64,000 nucleotides of DNA from Pseudomonas maioricensis (GCF_022790535.1 NZ_LOHG01000007.1:27475-91474), one strand, 5' to 3'; positions 18,393 through 29,019 are shown, counted from the stretch's first letter. Notes: generated from the letters alone by a model not told the origin. Program-made: numbers and translations.

Positions 18393-19649
18393 ATGTGTGA
18401 AAGCAGTTTGAGAGTTCTGGTCGTTACGCAGTATTTCTGGCCAGAGAACATGCGGATCAATGATCTGGTTCGCGATCTTTCGGAAAAAGGCCATCAGGTT
18501 ACCGTACTGACCGGGTTGCCCAATTATCCTGAAGGAGCCGTGTTCGAGCAGTTTCGCGAAAAACCGGAAGCATTTAGCGCCTACTGTGGTGCTGAAGTGG
18601 TGAGAGTACCGCTGATCCCGAGGGGCAAACGTAGTATCAGCCTGGCGCTGAATTATCTTTCGTTCTTTTTCAGCGCCTCAACCCTTGGCGCGTTCAAGCT
18701 GCGTAAGCATGAATTTGATACTGTCTTCGTCTATGCCGTATCACCCATCATGGCAGCCATTCCTGCACTGGTGATCGGGCGGCTGAAGCGTGCACCTGTC
18801 TTTGTCTGGGTACTGGACTTGTGGCCGGAGACATTGCGTGCGGTTGGTGTGCTCAAGCAGCCAATGCTCCTGGGGCTTGTCGGCAAGGTCGTGTCCTGGA
18901 TTTACAACCGCACGGATTACTTGCTGCTGCAGTCTCACGGCTTTATCGAGAACGTTCGACGCTATTGCACCCGACCTATCAATAACGAGCGTCTGGTCTA
19001 CTTCCCCAGTTGGGCTGAAGACGATTTTTCATCCTCTACACCACCTGCTTGCGACCTGATTAAGCCGGATCCCGAGGCCTTTACTGTCGTGTTCGCCGGT
19101 AATCTGGGCGATGCTCAGGACTTTCCCGCGGTGCTGGATGCTGCCGAGTCGCTACGTGGAAGCGTATCTGTGCGCTGGGTGATCGTTGGCGATGGGCGAA
19201 TGAGCGAGTGGATTGCTGAGCAAATCGCGGCTCGTCAGTTGGACAATGTGCACTTGCTGGGGCGGCATCCGCTGGAGGCGATGCCTGGCTTGTTCGCGCA
19301 GGCTGACGCTTTGCTGGTTTCCCTGAAAACCAATGATGTGTTCGAAAAAACCATCCCGGGCAAAGTCCAGGCCTATCTGGCTTCCGGCAGGCCTCTGCTC
19401 GGCATGATCAATGGTGAAGCGGCGCGAGTGATAAAAGAGTCAGGCGCAGGCTTTGCCTGTGATTCCGGAGATGCACAGGGGCTGGCTGCCATTACTCGCT
19501 CGCTGGCCGATGCATCGAAGGACCGTCGCGACGATATGGGCCAGGCGGGCCGTCACTATTACGAGCAGCACTACGCCAAGGGCAATCTATTGATGCGCCT
19601 GGAATCCCTATTTCGTGATGCAACCCTTCGCAAGGCAAGCCAGCAATGA
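18393..19649 (+). CDS. wbjE: Glycosyltransferase family 4, WbjE type (L-FucNAc transferase)
   Basis: GT-B glycosyltransferase of 418 residues, with an N-terminal VTQYFWPENMRINDLV segment typical of the WbjE/CapM group, a central hydrophobic stretch (AIPALVIG), and a C-terminal GT4 donor site with VVFAGNLGDAQD and an E-x7-E-like region (FEKTIPGKVQAYLASGRP). It most likely adds L-FucNAc from the UDP donor made by WbjBCD, since wbjE travels with those genes in P. aeruginosa O11. Acceptor inferred. The last bases overlap the next gene. Confidence 0.85.
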   Translation: MCESSLRVLVVTQYFWPENMRINDLVRDLSEKGHQVTVLTGLPNYPEGAVFEQFREKPEAFSAYCGAEVVRVPLIPRGKRSISLALNYLSFFFSASTLGAFKLRKHEFDTVFVYAVSPIMAAIPALVIGRLKRAPVFVWVLDLWPETLRAVGVLKQPMLLGLVGKVVSWIYNRTDYLLLQSHGFIENVRRYCTRPINNERLVYFPSWAEDDFSSSTPPACDLIKPDPEAFTVVFAGNLGDAQDFPAVLDAAESLRGSVSVRWVIVGDGRMSEWIAEQIAARQLDNVHLLGRHPLEAMPGLFAQADALLVSLKTNDVFEKTIPGKVQAYLASGRPLLGMINGEAARVIKESGAGFACDSGDAQGLAAITRSLADASKDRRDDMGQAGRHYYEQHYAKGNLLMRLESLFRDATLRKASQQ

Positions 19650-20623
19650 GTACTGCAGTTTTATTGACCGGTGCCACCGGTTTTGTTGGCAATGCATTGC
19701 TGAACAACCTTCTCAAGCGCGGCGACAGGGTCGTAGCCGCTGTACGTGACGTCTCGGCAGCGCTTGATCCGCGGGCCTCGCTTGAGTACATCGCTGGCCT
19801 GGATGGCAAGACTGACTGGGGAGACTGTCTCAAGGACGTGCAAGTGGTGATCCATTCGGCCGCGCGCGTGCATGTGATGAATGACACCGAAGCCGATCCT
19901 CTGGCAGCTTTTCGCGCTGTCAATGTCGAAGGTACCCTTAATCTGGCGCGTCAGGCTGCGGCAGCAGGCGTTAAGCGCTTCATCTTCATCAGTTCCATCA
20001 AGGTCAATGGTGAGGGCACTGCGCCAGGCCAGTCTTATCGAGCAGATGACACTCCAGCTCCCGCCGACCCGTACGGCGTATCCAAGATGGAAGCGGAGCA
20101 GGGGCTGCGCGCGCTGGCCGAGCAAGTGGGTCTGGAGGTGGTGATCATTCGCCCTGTACTGGTCTATGGCCCAGGGGTCAAGGCGAACTTCCTGTCGATG
20201 ATGCGTTGGCTGGACAAAGGGGTACCGCTTCCTTTCGGCGCCATCGACAACCGACGCAGCCTCGTAGCGCTGGATAACCTGATCGATCTTATCCTTACGT
20301 GCATGACGCATCCTGCCGCTGCCAACCAGACGTTTCTGGTCAGTGACGGCGAAGACCTGTCGACAACCATGTTGTTGAAACGCATGGCTCGTGCTCTGGG
20401 GAAAACTGCGCGCTTGCTGCCGGTTCCGTCGGTGTTGCTTGTATGGGCCGCGACCCTGTTGGGAAGACGTTCGCTGTCCCAGCGCCTTTGCGGGTCCCTA
20501 CAGGTCGATATTGAAAAAAACCGCTCGTTATTAGGCTGGACGCCCGTGGTAAATGTTGACGAGGCTTTGTCTATGGCTGCCCGTCCCTACCAGAAGCATG
20601 CACAGGAACAGGCAAAGAAATGA
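19646..20623 (+). CDS. wbpV: NAD-dependent UDP-4-keto sugar reductase/epimerase (WbpV/WbjF-like)
   Basis: SDR of 325 residues: LLTGATGFVGNALL near the N-terminus, HSAARVHVM, and a YGVSK active-site motif. In P. aeruginosa the gene before wbpL encodes WbpV or WbjF, which reduces the WbpM product (UDP-2-acetamido-4-keto-6-deoxy sugar) to UDP-QuiNAc or a FucNAc relative used as the first sugar of the O-unit. The order here (this gene, wbpL, wbpM) matches. The stereochemistry of reduction is not readable from sequence. It overlaps both neighbours by 4 bases. Confidence 0.82.
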   Translation: MSTAVLLTGATGFVGNALLNNLLKRGDRVVAAVRDVSAALDPRASLEYIAGLDGKTDWGDCLKDVQVVIHSAARVHVMNDTEADPLAAFRAVNVEGTLNLARQAAAAGVKRFIFISSIKVNGEGTAPGQSYRADDTPAPADPYGVSKMEAEQGLRALAEQVGLEVVIIRPVLVYGPGVKANFLSMMRWLDKGVPLPFGAIDNRRSLVALDNLIDLILTCMTHPAAANQTFLVSDGEDLSTTMLLKRMARALGKTARLLPVPSVLLVWAATLLGRRSLSQRLCGSLQVDIEKNRSLLGWTPVVNVDEALSMAARPYQKHAQEQAKK

Positions 20624-21630
20624 CTCAATGGTGGCTTGTTCCGCTTGTGCTACTGGCGTCGTTATTGATGACCGCAGGCTTGCGCAGGTACGCGTTGGCA
20701 AAAAGTATCATCGACATTCCCAACGCTCGCAGCTCCCACGTCATCCCGACCCCCCGAGGCGGCGGCGTCGCCATCGTACTGGCGTTTCTGATCGTCCTTG
20801 CTGCGCTTGGTCTGAGTGGTCTTGCCGACTCCCGCTCAGTGATTGGTTTGGCAGGCGCTGGTGGCCTGATCGCGATCATTGGCTTTATGGATGATCACGG
20901 GCATATCGCAGCTCGTTGGCGTCTACTGGGGCATTTCACTTCAGCCGCGTGGGGGCTCTACTGGATGGGCGGCCTGCCACCGCTGTTGATGTTCGGTCAT
21001 GAGTTTCATCTGGGGTGGATTGGCGCAGTTTTAGCGGCTTTTTATCTGGTCTGGGTGCTCAATCTTTACAACTTCATGGACGGAATCGATGGCATCGCAA
21101 GCATTGAAGCCATCTGCGTCTGCCTGGGGGCTTGTCTGATCTATGCGATGTCCGGTCACGCAGAGTTGATTATGTTCCCCTTGCTATTGGCTGCTGCTGT
21201 TACCGGTTTTCTGTTCTGGAACTTTCCCCCGGCACGCATTTTCATGGGCGATGCGGGAAGCGGTTTTCTGGGCATCATTCTGGCTCTGCTTTCACTGCAG
21301 GCGGCTTGGGCCGAGCCCTCCCTGCTGTGGAGCTGGCTGATCCTGCTGGGTGTATTCATTGTCGACGCTACAGTGACACTGATACATCGCTTGATTCGGG
21401 GCGAGAAGGTATATGAGGCCCATCGTTCTCATGCCTACCAATTTGCGACGCGCAGGTTTGGGCGGCACCTGCCAGTGACCCTCACTGTCGCGGTGATAAA
21501 TATCGTCTGGTTGCTGCCTCTGGCGATGGCTGTCGGGGTATGGGGGATGGAGGGTACGACTGCATTGGTTCTTGCGTATGCCCCTCTGGTTGTACTCGCA
21601 TTCAAGTTTTCAGCCGGAGCTGCCGAATAA
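20620..21630 (+). CDS. wbpL: WbpL initiating sugar-1-phosphate transferase
   Basis: Integral membrane transferase of the MraY/WecA superfamily, 336 residues with about ten helices. It attaches the first sugar phosphate of the O-unit to undecaprenyl phosphate. Motifs seen: SSHVIPTPRGGG (residues 32-43) in a cytoplasmic loop, the acidic FMDDHGH, NLYNFMDGIDG with the catalytic-site aspartates, IFMGDAGSGFLG, and a histidine-rich AHRSHAYQ near the C-terminus. All match WbpL of P. aeruginosa. A 112-base gap separates it from wbpM. Confidence 0.92.
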   Translation: MTQWWLVPLVLLASLLMTAGLRRYALAKSIIDIPNARSSHVIPTPRGGGVAIVLAFLIVLAALGLSGLADSRSVIGLAGAGGLIAIIGFMDDHGHIAARWRLLGHFTSAAWGLYWMGGLPPLLMFGHEFHLGWIGAVLAAFYLVWVLNLYNFMDGIDGIASIEAICVCLGACLIYAMSGHAELIMFPLLLAAAVTGFLFWNFPPARIFMGDAGSGFLGIILALLSLQAAWAEPSLLWSWLILLGVFIVDATVTLIHRLIRGEKVYEAHRSHAYQFATRRFGRHLPVTLTVAVINIVWLLPLAMAVGVWGMEGTTALVLAYAPLVVLAFKFSAGAAE

Positions 21631-21742
21631 GTCGGCGGGACGCTTTGTAATAAAATTGCTACACACCGGTTTTTTCATCAACTCTGTGCCTGTCGAAATC
21701 GTACAATGCGGCACGGAGTCTGTTGGAAGCAGAGGGATGATG

Positions 21743-23734
21743 ATGAAGTTACGCTCGCGAATGCTTGGTCTTTCGCGCAAGAACAAGCGGATTGTGCAGG
21801 TTGGCGCCGATATTGTGCTGATCTGGATAGCGTTGGTGCTCGCCTTCGTCGTGCGATTGGGTTTTGACGCGGCCTATTTGCCTATCTCGAATCACGTCTG
21901 GTTGTTTGCCACTGCGCCTGTATTGACGATTCCTATCTTCATCCGTTTTGGCATGTACCGTGCCGTAATGCGATTTTTCGGCAACGATGCGCTTATTACC
22001 ATTGGCAAGGCTGTTAGCCTCTCTGCGCTCTTGCTGGCACTTGTTGTCTACTGGTACAGCGACCATCAGGTCGTTGTACCGCGCTCAATCGTTTTCAATT
22101 ACTGGTGGCTGAGCCTCGTCATGATCGGCGGCTTGCGATTACTCATGCGCCAGTATTTTTTAGGTGACTGGTTCATGGGAACTCTCCATGTGCCTTTCGC
22201 TACGCGGCACGACGGACTCCCCAAGGTTGCTATCTATGGTGCCGGTGCGGCCGGTAATCAACTGGTAGCAGCATTACGCATGGGGCGTTTGATGCGACCG
22301 GTGGCGTTCATTGATGATGATGACAACATCAGCAAACGCACTATTGCCGGACTACAGGTTTACAAGCCTAAACATATCCAGCAGATGATCGACGCCACGG
22401 GTGCCGAGGAGATTCTTCTGGCCGTGCCATCGGCGACCCGTGCGCGTCGCCGGGAAATTCTCGAGTACCTGGAAGGTTATCCGCTGCATGTGCGCAGTGT
22501 GCCCGGGTTTATGGACTTGGCCAGCGGCCGGGTGAAGGTTGACGACATCCAGGAAGTGGACATTGCCGACCTGCTCGGGCGTGATGCTGTACCTGCTCAG
22601 GAAGATCTGCTGGAGCATTGCATCGTCGGCAAGGTCGTATTGGTTACCGGAGCTGGCGGGTCGATTGGTTCCGAACTGTGTAGGCAAATCCTGGAGCAGG
22701 GGCCTACGACGCTGTTGATGTTCGAGCACAGCGAATTCAATCTTTACAGCATCATGAACGAGCTGGAGCAGCATGCGAACAGGAGCTCCTTGCCCGTTCA
22801 GCTCCTGCCGGTGCTTGGCTCCGTACGCAATGCCGGGAAATTACTGGAGGTCATGACAGCATGGAAGGTTGACACCGTTTACCATGCAGCCGCCTATAAA
22901 CATGTCCCTATGGTTGAGCACAACATTGCCGAAGGCATCCTTAATAATGTCATTGGTACGCTGAATACAGCACAGACGGCCATACAGGCGGGCGTGAGTA
23001 ACTTCGTGCTGGTTTCGACGGATAAGGCTGTAAGGCCGACCAATGTAATGGGTAGTACAAAACGCTTGGCGGAGATGGTATTGCAAGCGTTGAGCCAGGA
23101 AAGCGCTCCGGTTCTTTTCGGCAAAGCTGACAATGTTCCCTGCTTGAACAAAACCCGCTTTACCATGGTCCGCTTCGGCAATGTTCTGGGTTCTTCAGGA
23201 TCAGTGATCCCGGTCTTTCATCGCCAGATAAAGGCTGGAGGTCCGATTACAGTAACCCACCCCAATATCACCCGCTATTTCATGACCATTCCTGAGGCTG
23301 CACAGCTGGTGATTCAGGCTGGCTCAATGGGTCAGGGGGGAGACGTTTTCGTGCTGGATATGGGCGAACCCGTGAAAATCGTAGCGCTGGCGGAAAAAAT
23401 GGTTCATTTGTCAGGCTTGAGCATTCGTTCTGAGCGTAATCCGCATGGTGATATAGCGTTGGAGTTCACCGGCCTCAGGCCCGGTGAGAAATTGTATGAA
23501 GAGCTTTTGATCGGCGACAACGTATCCGCGACACGTCACCCTATGATCATGAGCGCGCACGAGGACTGCTACACATGGGAGGCGCTGAAGGAGCTGATAG
23601 GAGAACTCCTTGAGTCGTTGGAGAAGGATGATTACGATCAGGTCCGAAAAAACCTGCGTCGCATCGTGAGTGGTTATAACCCAGACGGTGAAATTGTCGA
23701 CTGGTTTTATCTGCAGCGACGCAAGCCGGGCTAA
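21743..23734 (+). CDS. wbpM: WbpM membrane nucleotide-sugar 4,6-dehydratase
   Basis: Dehydrates UDP-GlcNAc to the 4-keto-6-deoxy intermediate for the initiating sugar. From the third of three consecutive ATGs (21737, 21740, 21743) it is 663 residues, close to P. aeruginosa WbpM. Four N-terminal membrane helices are followed by a CoA/NAD-binding-like domain (IYGAGAAGNQL) and the catalytic SDR domain (GAGGSIGSE from residue 303). The active site reads MGSTK, the methionine variant of YxxxK known for this group. An in-frame ATG at 21572 inside wbpL is rejected: the extra residues are not WbpM-like and a purine-rich AGAGGG lies just before the ATG triplet. Confidence 0.93.
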   Translation: MKLRSRMLGLSRKNKRIVQVGADIVLIWIALVLAFVVRLGFDAAYLPISNHVWLFATAPVLTIPIFIRFGMYRAVMRFFGNDALITIGKAVSLSALLLALVVYWYSDHQVVVPRSIVFNYWWLSLVMIGGLRLLMRQYFLGDWFMGTLHVPFATRHDGLPKVAIYGAGAAGNQLVAALRMGRLMRPVAFIDDDDNISKRTIAGLQVYKPKHIQQMIDATGAEEILLAVPSATRARRREILEYLEGYPLHVRSVPGFMDLASGRVKVDDIQEVDIADLLGRDAVPAQEDLLEHCIVGKVVLVTGAGGSIGSELCRQILEQGPTTLLMFEHSEFNLYSIMNELEQHANRSSLPVQLLPVLGSVRNAGKLLEVMTAWKVDTVYHAAAYKHVPMVEHNIAEGILNNVIGTLNTAQTAIQAGVSNFVLVSTDKAVRPTNVMGSTKRLAEMVLQALSQESAPVLFGKADNVPCLNKTRFTMVRFGNVLGSSGSVIPVFHRQIKAGGPITVTHPNITRYFMTIPEAAQLVIQAGSMGQGGDVFVLDMGEPVKIVALAEKMVHLSGLSIRSERNPHGDIALEFTGLRPGEKLYEELLIGDNVSATRHPMIMSAHEDCYTWEALKELIGELLESLEKDDYDQVRKNLRRIVSGYNPDGEIVDWFYLQRRKPG

Positions 23735-24007
23735 GCGTTGTAGGCGTGGGTTCGGTGCCGCAAAAGCATCGCACCCAGCCTGGAAGCGAGGCTCTGGATT
23801 CTGCTCGGCCATCAGGCGCTGACACGGCGCTGTATCTTTCCAGGTCTGCCTGGTGCATGAGGTTGCTTGCTAAATCGCTTGGCAAGCGTTGACTTGTAAA
23901 GACTGTCGCCCGCAAAATCCCGAAATAACCCTATTGACGCCTAGATAGTTGAATCAAGCGGTTGGGCGCGATTGTTAATTCAGAAAAGCTACGGTTAAGG
24001 ATTGATT

Positions 24008-25528
24008 TTGGCAGGGGCGAAAAGTATCTCATCTTCAGGTGAGGCAAAGTTTTTAATTCTTGCTGGCGTTTTGTATGCGTTGATGCATGGAGGCATTTTA
24101 TTTATCCCCTCGGCGGTATTTTGGGATGACTGGGTAACGTTTGAAACCAGTGCCAGTGTGACTCTGGAAAACTATCGACAGGCTGGCGCTTTCTTTAATC
24201 TAGCCGGCTACCTACACATAGGTCTCACGTCCCTGGGGTTGTGGAGTTACAAGGTTCTCACCTTTGTTTTAATGGGGGGCTCAGGTTTTTTTCTGAATGC
24301 TATTTTAAAACGTAATGGCGTATTCGGGATTAGAGCACGGTATTTAGTTGTTTTACTCTTTATGCTGTTGCCATTTAATCTGGCACGTGTTGCCATGATC
24401 GATTTTCCTTACTCGATCTGCTACGCGCTGTTTTTTGCTGCGTGGCTGGCGATGGATCGCTATAGAGTGCTTGCGGCGGCGCTTTTTTTTCTGAGTTTTA
24501 ATAGCAACTCGCTGTTGGTTTTTTACGCATTGCCAATGCTCGACCTTTTGTACCGAACTCAAGAGCGTTACACCCTTAATGGGTTGTGGCGTTTTTTTAT
24601 ATCCCGCTGGGAATTATTTTTCATTCCGTTCTTGTACTTCGGGATGAAAACCATGCTCTTCAAGCCAGAGGGTTTTTACGCAGGCTATAATCAGGGCTAC
24701 AGTCTGATTGCGATTCCTTTGGCTATCAAAGCTCAGCTGAAAGATGTTGTCAATTTGAAGGTGGACTTTGCGGTTATGTTCTGCATGCTCGTGCCTGTCT
24801 ATTATGCGTTGCGCAGGCAGTTTTTTATTCACAGGGATCCGGTTTCACTTATTAATTTTACCGTATTGTTCGGTACGGGGTTTTTGGCGCTCGTCCTGGG
24901 TGGCATTCCTTACTGGATACTCGGCTATATTCCTACGTTCCTCGAATGGACTTCAAGACACCAGTTACTGATGCCTTTGGGCGTAGCGCTCATCATGACA
25001 GCATTGCTCACATGTGCCACTGAGAGAGTTCAGCGCCTTCTGATATCACTGATCCTTTCCGCTTGCATCAGCTACGGGGTGGTGGGTTACGTCGGCTTCT
25101 ACGTCGATTGGCAAAAGCAAAAAATCATTTTAAGTCAATTTAAACATGATCCTCTCGTCGCTCGCGCCAGTTTCGTGATCATCGATGATCAGACGAAGCA
25201 GTACAACGCGATCCATCGAAACTATCGCTTCTATGAGTGGAACGGGATGCTCACTCATTCTTTAGGAGATGAGTCGAGATTTGCCGTTGAAGTCGGTGAT
25301 GTTGATGCTTACCGGAGTGGTAAGTTCGATGATTACTTTTCAAGTCTGTACAAGGCGGGTGCCCATCGACGTAGACCGGATGAGCGGGCGGTAGTCGTGA
25401 CCCTTCGGAAAGGAGAAGGAGACGATGAAGAACGATCGTTTACTCTTTTACCTAAAATCGTCTACAGCTCTCGGCCGTTATCCTCGGAAGTGTTGAACGG
25501 AATGAACGCCGCCACAAGGCAGGAATAA
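24008..25528 (+). CDS. Polytopic membrane protein, candidate GtrC-like glycosyltransferase
   Basis: A 506-residue membrane protein with about ten to eleven hydrophobic segments in residues 10-370 and a soluble C-terminal domain of about 135 residues. Near the N-terminus, in a likely periplasmic loop, lies FWDDWVTFE, an acidic motif like those of GT-C transferases that use polyprenyl-phosphate sugars. With the GtrB-like (26219) and GtrA-like (31253) genes this would be the serotype-specific GtrC component that transfers the modifying sugar to the O-antigen. I do not recognise the family, so this rests on topology and neighbours. The TTG at 24008, with AAGG 7 bp upstream, fits better than the TTG at 24002. 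Confidence 0.5.
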   Translation: MAGAKSISSSGEAKFLILAGVLYALMHGGILFIPSAVFWDDWVTFETSASVTLENYRQAGAFFNLAGYLHIGLTSLGLWSYKVLTFVLMGGSGFFLNAILKRNGVFGIRARYLVVLLFMLLPFNLARVAMIDFPYSICYALFFAAWLAMDRYRVLAAALFFLSFNSNSLLVFYALPMLDLLYRTQERYTLNGLWRFFISRWELFFIPFLYFGMKTMLFKPEGFYAGYNQGYSLIAIPLAIKAQLKDVVNLKVDFAVMFCMLVPVYYALRRQFFIHRDPVSLINFTVLFGTGFLALVLGGIPYWILGYIPTFLEWTSRHQLLMPLGVALIMTALLTCATERVQRLLISLILSACISYGVVGYVGFYVDWQKQKIILSQFKHDPLVARASFVIIDDQTKQYNAIHRNYRFYEWNGMLTHSLGDESRFAVEVGDVDAYRSGKFDDYFSSLYKAGAHRRRPDERAVVVTLRKGEGDDEERSFTLLPKIVYSSRPLSSEVLNGMNAATRQE

Positions 25529-25529
25529 G

Positions 25530-26222
25530 ATGAAAAAAGTTGCCATTTTGCAGTCGAATTACATGCCGTGGAAGGGTTATTTTGATCTTATCGCAGCAGT
25601 CGATGAGTTTATTCTTTATGATGATATGCAGTACACGCGTCGGGATTGGCGCAACCGCAACAAGATAAAAACACCCCAAGGACTTCAATGGCTCACTGTC
25701 CCCGTCGAAGTGAAAGGGAAGTATCATCAGTTGATAAAAGACACCCAGATCGTTTCGGGCGGGTGGGCGAACGATCACCTGAACGCATTGAGCCAAAACT
25801 ATAAACGTGCCAAGTTCTTCGATGAGGTGATGGCATGGTTGGTTCCAATATATACGGAATGCTTGCCACAGGACCTGTCTACGTTGAATCGACGCCTGGT
25901 GGAGGCGGTTTGCAACTACCTCGGAATACGCACGGTCATTCGCTCATCCAGTGAATTTAATCTTAAAGAAGGGAAGACTGAGCGTCTGGTAGACCTTTGC
26001 CTGCAGGCGCAGGCTACGGAATATGTTTCGGGGCCCTCTGCAATGGACTACGTGGTGCCAAGTCTTTTCTCAGACGCTGGAGTAAAGCTTACCTGGTTTG
26101 ACTACAGCGGGTATCCTGAATATCCGCAACTCTGGGGTGCTTTTGAGCACGGTGTTTCTATCTTGGACCTTTTAATGAACTGCGGCCAGTCTGCCAAAGG
26201 CTTCATGAGGTTTGTAAAATGA
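25530..26222 (+). CDS. WbqC-family protein
   Basis: A 230-residue member of the WbqC-like family, recognised by [16 protein letters not shown] at residues 6-21, [14 protein letters not shown], and the later PSAMDY segment. WbqC-like genes recur in polysaccharide clusters beside sugar aminotransferases and methyltransferases. Their reaction is not settled; a role in modifying an amino sugar is often suspected. It starts 1 bp after the preceding stop and overlaps the GtrB-like gene by 4 bases. Confidence 0.8.
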   Translation: MKKVAILQSNYMPWKGYFDLIAAVDEFILYDDMQYTRRDWRNRNKIKTPQGLQWLTVPVEVKGKYHQLIKDTQIVSGGWANDHLNALSQNYKRAKFFDEVMAWLVPIYTECLPQDLSTLNRRLVEAVCNYLGIRTVIRSSSEFNLKEGKTERLVDLCLQAQATEYVSGPSAMDYVVPSLFSDAGVKLTWFDYSGYPEYPQLWGAFEHGVSILDLLMNCGQSAKGFMRFVK

Positions 26223-27145
26223 AGTTGTCCATCGTTGCGACGCTGTATAAATCTACATCCTATATAAACGAGTTTTGCCAGCGTGCGGGTTCTGCAGCCC
26301 AGGCCCTCGTGGGCGATGAGTATGAAATCATTCTGGTCAACGACGGGTCGCCAGATGACAGCCTGAGTGTTGCTCAAGGCGTTGCTGACTCCAATGAAAA
26401 AGTTTGTGTGGTGGATCTCTCCAAAAATTTTGGTCATCACAAGGCCATGATGACAGGATTGAGCTTGGCAAAGGGGGAAAGGGTTTTTCTGATCGACAGC
26501 GACCTTGAGGAAGACCCCGAGTGGCTCACTCTGTTTGCTGAGTGCATGGCCACTCATCGTTGTGATGTGGTGTATGGCGTTCAAGGCACGCGTAAAGGCG
26601 GATGGGTAGAGCGGTTGACCGGCAATATCTTTTATCGCGCCTTCCGGTTGCTGACAGGCATATCCCAGCCAGACAATATTGTCACGGCACGCCTCATGAC
26701 TGCGCAGTACGTAGCGGCACTGCTGCGGCATGAGGAGCGGGAGCTCAATATTGGGGGGCTGTGGATACTGACCGGATTTGATCAGCGTCCTTTAATGGTT
26801 GCTAAAAAAGCCAGTAGTCCTACGACCTATTCGCTGCGTAGCAAGCTGGGCCACCTGGTTAATGCCGTAACGTCCTTCAGCAGTCTCCCTCTTGTTTTCA
26901 CATTCTATGTTGGCGCGGCTATCTCGTTCACCGCAGCCTGCTTCATTCTATACTTGCTTTTTCGCTATTTTATTGGATCCGCCCCGCCAACGGGCTATAC
27001 CTCTGTTGTGGCATCGATCTGGTTTTTCTCGGGGTTGATCATATTTTTCATAGGGGTCCAAGGGATTTATATCTCGAAGATCTTCACCGAGGTGAAGAAG
27101 CGCCCATACACCATTATCAAGTCGATCTATAAAAAAGCGGACTGA
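26219..27145 (+). CDS. GtrB/DPM1-like polyprenyl-phosphate glycosyltransferase
   Basis: Family 2 glycosyltransferase of 308 residues with the layout of GtrB and ArnC: a GT-A domain ([23 protein letters not shown] supplying the metal-binding DxD) and two C-terminal membrane helices (about residues 222-246 and 262-285). Such enzymes move a sugar from a nucleotide donor to undecaprenyl phosphate on the cytoplasmic face. The natural donor here is probably the amino sugar made by the adjacent WecE-like enzyme, because no glucose-specific gene is present; this is inference. It overlaps the WbqC gene by 4 bases. Confidence 0.8.
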   Translation: MKLSIVATLYKSTSYINEFCQRAGSAAQALVGDEYEIILVNDGSPDDSLSVAQGVADSNEKVCVVDLSKNFGHHKAMMTGLSLAKGERVFLIDSDLEEDPEWLTLFAECMATHRCDVVYGVQGTRKGGWVERLTGNIFYRAFRLLTGISQPDNIVTARLMTAQYVAALLRHEERELNIGGLWILTGFDQRPLMVAKKASSPTTYSLRSKLGHLVNAVTSFSSLPLVFTFYVGAAISFTAACFILYLLFRYFIGSAPPTGYTSVVASIWFFSGLIIFFIGVQGIYISKIFTEVKKRPYTIIKSIYKKAD

Positions 27146-27154
27146 GGGCACGGC

Positions 27155-27970
27155 ATGGATAGGCAAGAGTCATCAGAACCTTCCTATGGAGTTCTTGGCG
27201 GGTTCCGGGCTCAGGGGCAGGATCATCCGGCAGTTGAGCAGATACGGGCAATCGGGTATGCCGTTGTTGAGTGTGGGTATACGCAAGCGCAAATCCAGGA
27301 TATTGCCCAGCGTTTTGCAGCTGTATCCGAAGGCTATCGAGCAAAATATGGACCTGAAAGGTTACGAGCTTGCGATGAATTAAATACTGTTCGAGCGATC
27401 CTGGCTCAAGGGGACCCTGCGTTTCTACAGTTGGCGATGAATATTCCGTTGAACACGGTTCTGCAAAGCCTCATCGTGGGGAAGTTTATGTTGAGCCAGC
27501 AAAACGGCATCATCAATCCAGCCTGCGAAACCTACAATCAGGCGGCGTGGCATCGTGATCTTCCCTACCAGCATTTCGTGTCGTCTCGTCCACTCGCTCT
27601 CAATGCGTTGTATTGCATTGACGATTTTACTCTGGACAACGGCTGTACGTTCGTATTACCGGCGTCACACAGACTGGAAAATTTTCCCAGTGATGAATAC
27701 ATACGTCGAAATGCTGTGCAGGTCGAGGCAAAGGCTGGGTCATTTGTTGTCCTCGATTGCATGCTATTTCATCGCGGTGGTTACAACAGTACGCGGCAGC
27801 CCAGACGTGCGGTCAATCACCTGTTCACAGTTCCTTACTTTAAGCAGCAAATAGATTTGCCCTCGCTCATGGCCGCAGAAACACTGACTGCAGCGCAGAA
27901 GGATTTCCTGGGCTTTAACTACTCAACCCCTGCCACTGTAGAGCACTACCTCCACGGCAGGGGCGCATAG
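27155..27970 (+). CDS. Phytanoyl-CoA dioxygenase (PhyH) family oxygenase
   Basis: A 271-residue protein of the PhyH Fe(II)/2-oxoglutarate dioxygenase family. The iron ligands are visible: H and D of WHRDLPYQ (near residue 132) and a distal histidine in LFHRGGYNST (near residue 207), followed by RRAVNH whose arginine would bind 2-oxoglutarate. It likely hydroxylates a sugar or the acyl group on an amino sugar. No substrate can be named. It is co-directional with the neighbouring genes, 9 bp after the GtrB-like gene. Confidence 0.75.
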   Translation: MDRQESSEPSYGVLGGFRAQGQDHPAVEQIRAIGYAVVECGYTQAQIQDIAQRFAAVSEGYRAKYGPERLRACDELNTVRAILAQGDPAFLQLAMNIPLNTVLQSLIVGKFMLSQQNGIINPACETYNQAAWHRDLPYQHFVSSRPLALNALYCIDDFTLDNGCTFVLPASHRLENFPSDEYIRRNAVQVEAKAGSFVVLDCMLFHRGGYNSTRQPRRAVNHLFTVPYFKQQIDLPSLMAAETLTAAQKDFLGFNYSTPATVEHYLHGRGA

Positions 27971-28020
27971 CGTGGTCGTATCAAATGCATAATCTTAATT
28001 TTATTCAGTAAGGATAGCCC

Positions 28021-29019
28021 ATGACACATTCACCCTATTGCTGTCCTGTCACGCATCAGCCTCTTCACACGCATGATGGGAAACTGATCAGCGCGTGCGG
28101 CCATTCATATTCGTTGCTTTCTTCCGCACAGGGCAACGATATTCCTGTTTTCGTCGAAGCAGACAAACTCTCGGGTGGAGATGTCATCTCGCGTGCGATG
28201 TACACTCAAGATGACTCGGAAGGCGCATATGATAATTTCCTCTCATGGCTATTTGCTACGTTTGCACAAGACGAGCGTAGCTTTCGATTGGCACTCATTG
28301 AGCGTTTAAATATAGAGTCAGGTCACCGGGTTCTGGTTACCGGATGCGGATTAGGCGATGATCTGAAGTACATTTACCCTCTGCTGGGCGAAACTGGCGA
28401 GCTCTTCGCTCAGGATCTGTCAGATTTGATGGTTGCCGCTACCTCTCGTCGAATGGCTAGTGTGGTCCCTCAAGGACGGCAAAATCTTTATCTCTCCGTT
28501 TCAAATGCGTCGGCCCTGCCTTTCCCGGATGGTTATTTTGATTCCGCCTATCATTTTGGCGGCATTAATTTGTTTTCCGATATCCCCGGAGCTATCGCGG
28601 AAATGAACCGGGTCACCAAGACGGGTGGGAGGGTGTTGATAGGCGACGAAGGTGTCGCGCCTTGGCTGAAAAATACCGAGTACGGCAAGGCGGCAATACA
28701 GAACAACGGGTTGTGGGCATGCGATGCTCCACTTGAATATGTACCGTCGACCGCAAAAGACGTTTCTCTTTCCTGGACGTTGGGGAACTGTTTTTATGTC
28801 ATTGACTTCACGGTTGGTGAAACGCTCCCTTTTATTGACATGGACGTTGTGCATAAAGGCACTCGTGGGGGCTCGATGCGTACGCGCTATTACGGCCAGC
28901 TTGAGGGCGTTAGTCCAGCCGTTAAGAACCGTGTAAAAGACGCGAGCCTGGAAGCCGGGGTTAGTGCAAGCCAATGGATAGAGGATGCCTTACGAGCACG
29001 TCTGGATACAGGTGAATGA
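28021..29019 (+). CDS. SAM-dependent methyltransferase with N-terminal cysteine motif
   Basis: A 332-residue class I methyltransferase. The N-terminal 30 residues hold YCCPVTHQPL and SACGHSY, a cysteine-rich pattern like the Trm112/zinc-ribbon lead domains on some methyltransferases. The SAM-binding core follows (VLVTGCGLGDDLKYI near residue 107; LPFPDGYFDSAYH later). A C-terminal extension of about 80 residues ends with an ASLEAGVSASQWIEDALRAR helix. The target is unknown; position between a PhyH oxygenase and a second methyltransferase suggests a step in building the modified sugar. It overlaps the next gene by 4 bases. Confidence 0.7.
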   Translation: MTHSPYCCPVTHQPLHTHDGKLISACGHSYSLLSSAQGNDIPVFVEADKLSGGDVISRAMYTQDDSEGAYDNFLSWLFATFAQDERSFRLALIERLNIESGHRVLVTGCGLGDDLKYIYPLLGETGELFAQDLSDLMVAATSRRMASVVPQGRQNLYLSVSNASALPFPDGYFDSAYHFGGINLFSDIPGAIAEMNRVTKTGGRVLIGDEGVAPWLKNTEYGKAAIQNNGLWACDAPLEYVPSTAKDVSLSWTLGNCFYVIDFTVGETLPFIDMDVVHKGTRGGSMRTRYYGQLEGVSPAVKNRVKDASLEAGVSASQWIEDALRARLDTGE

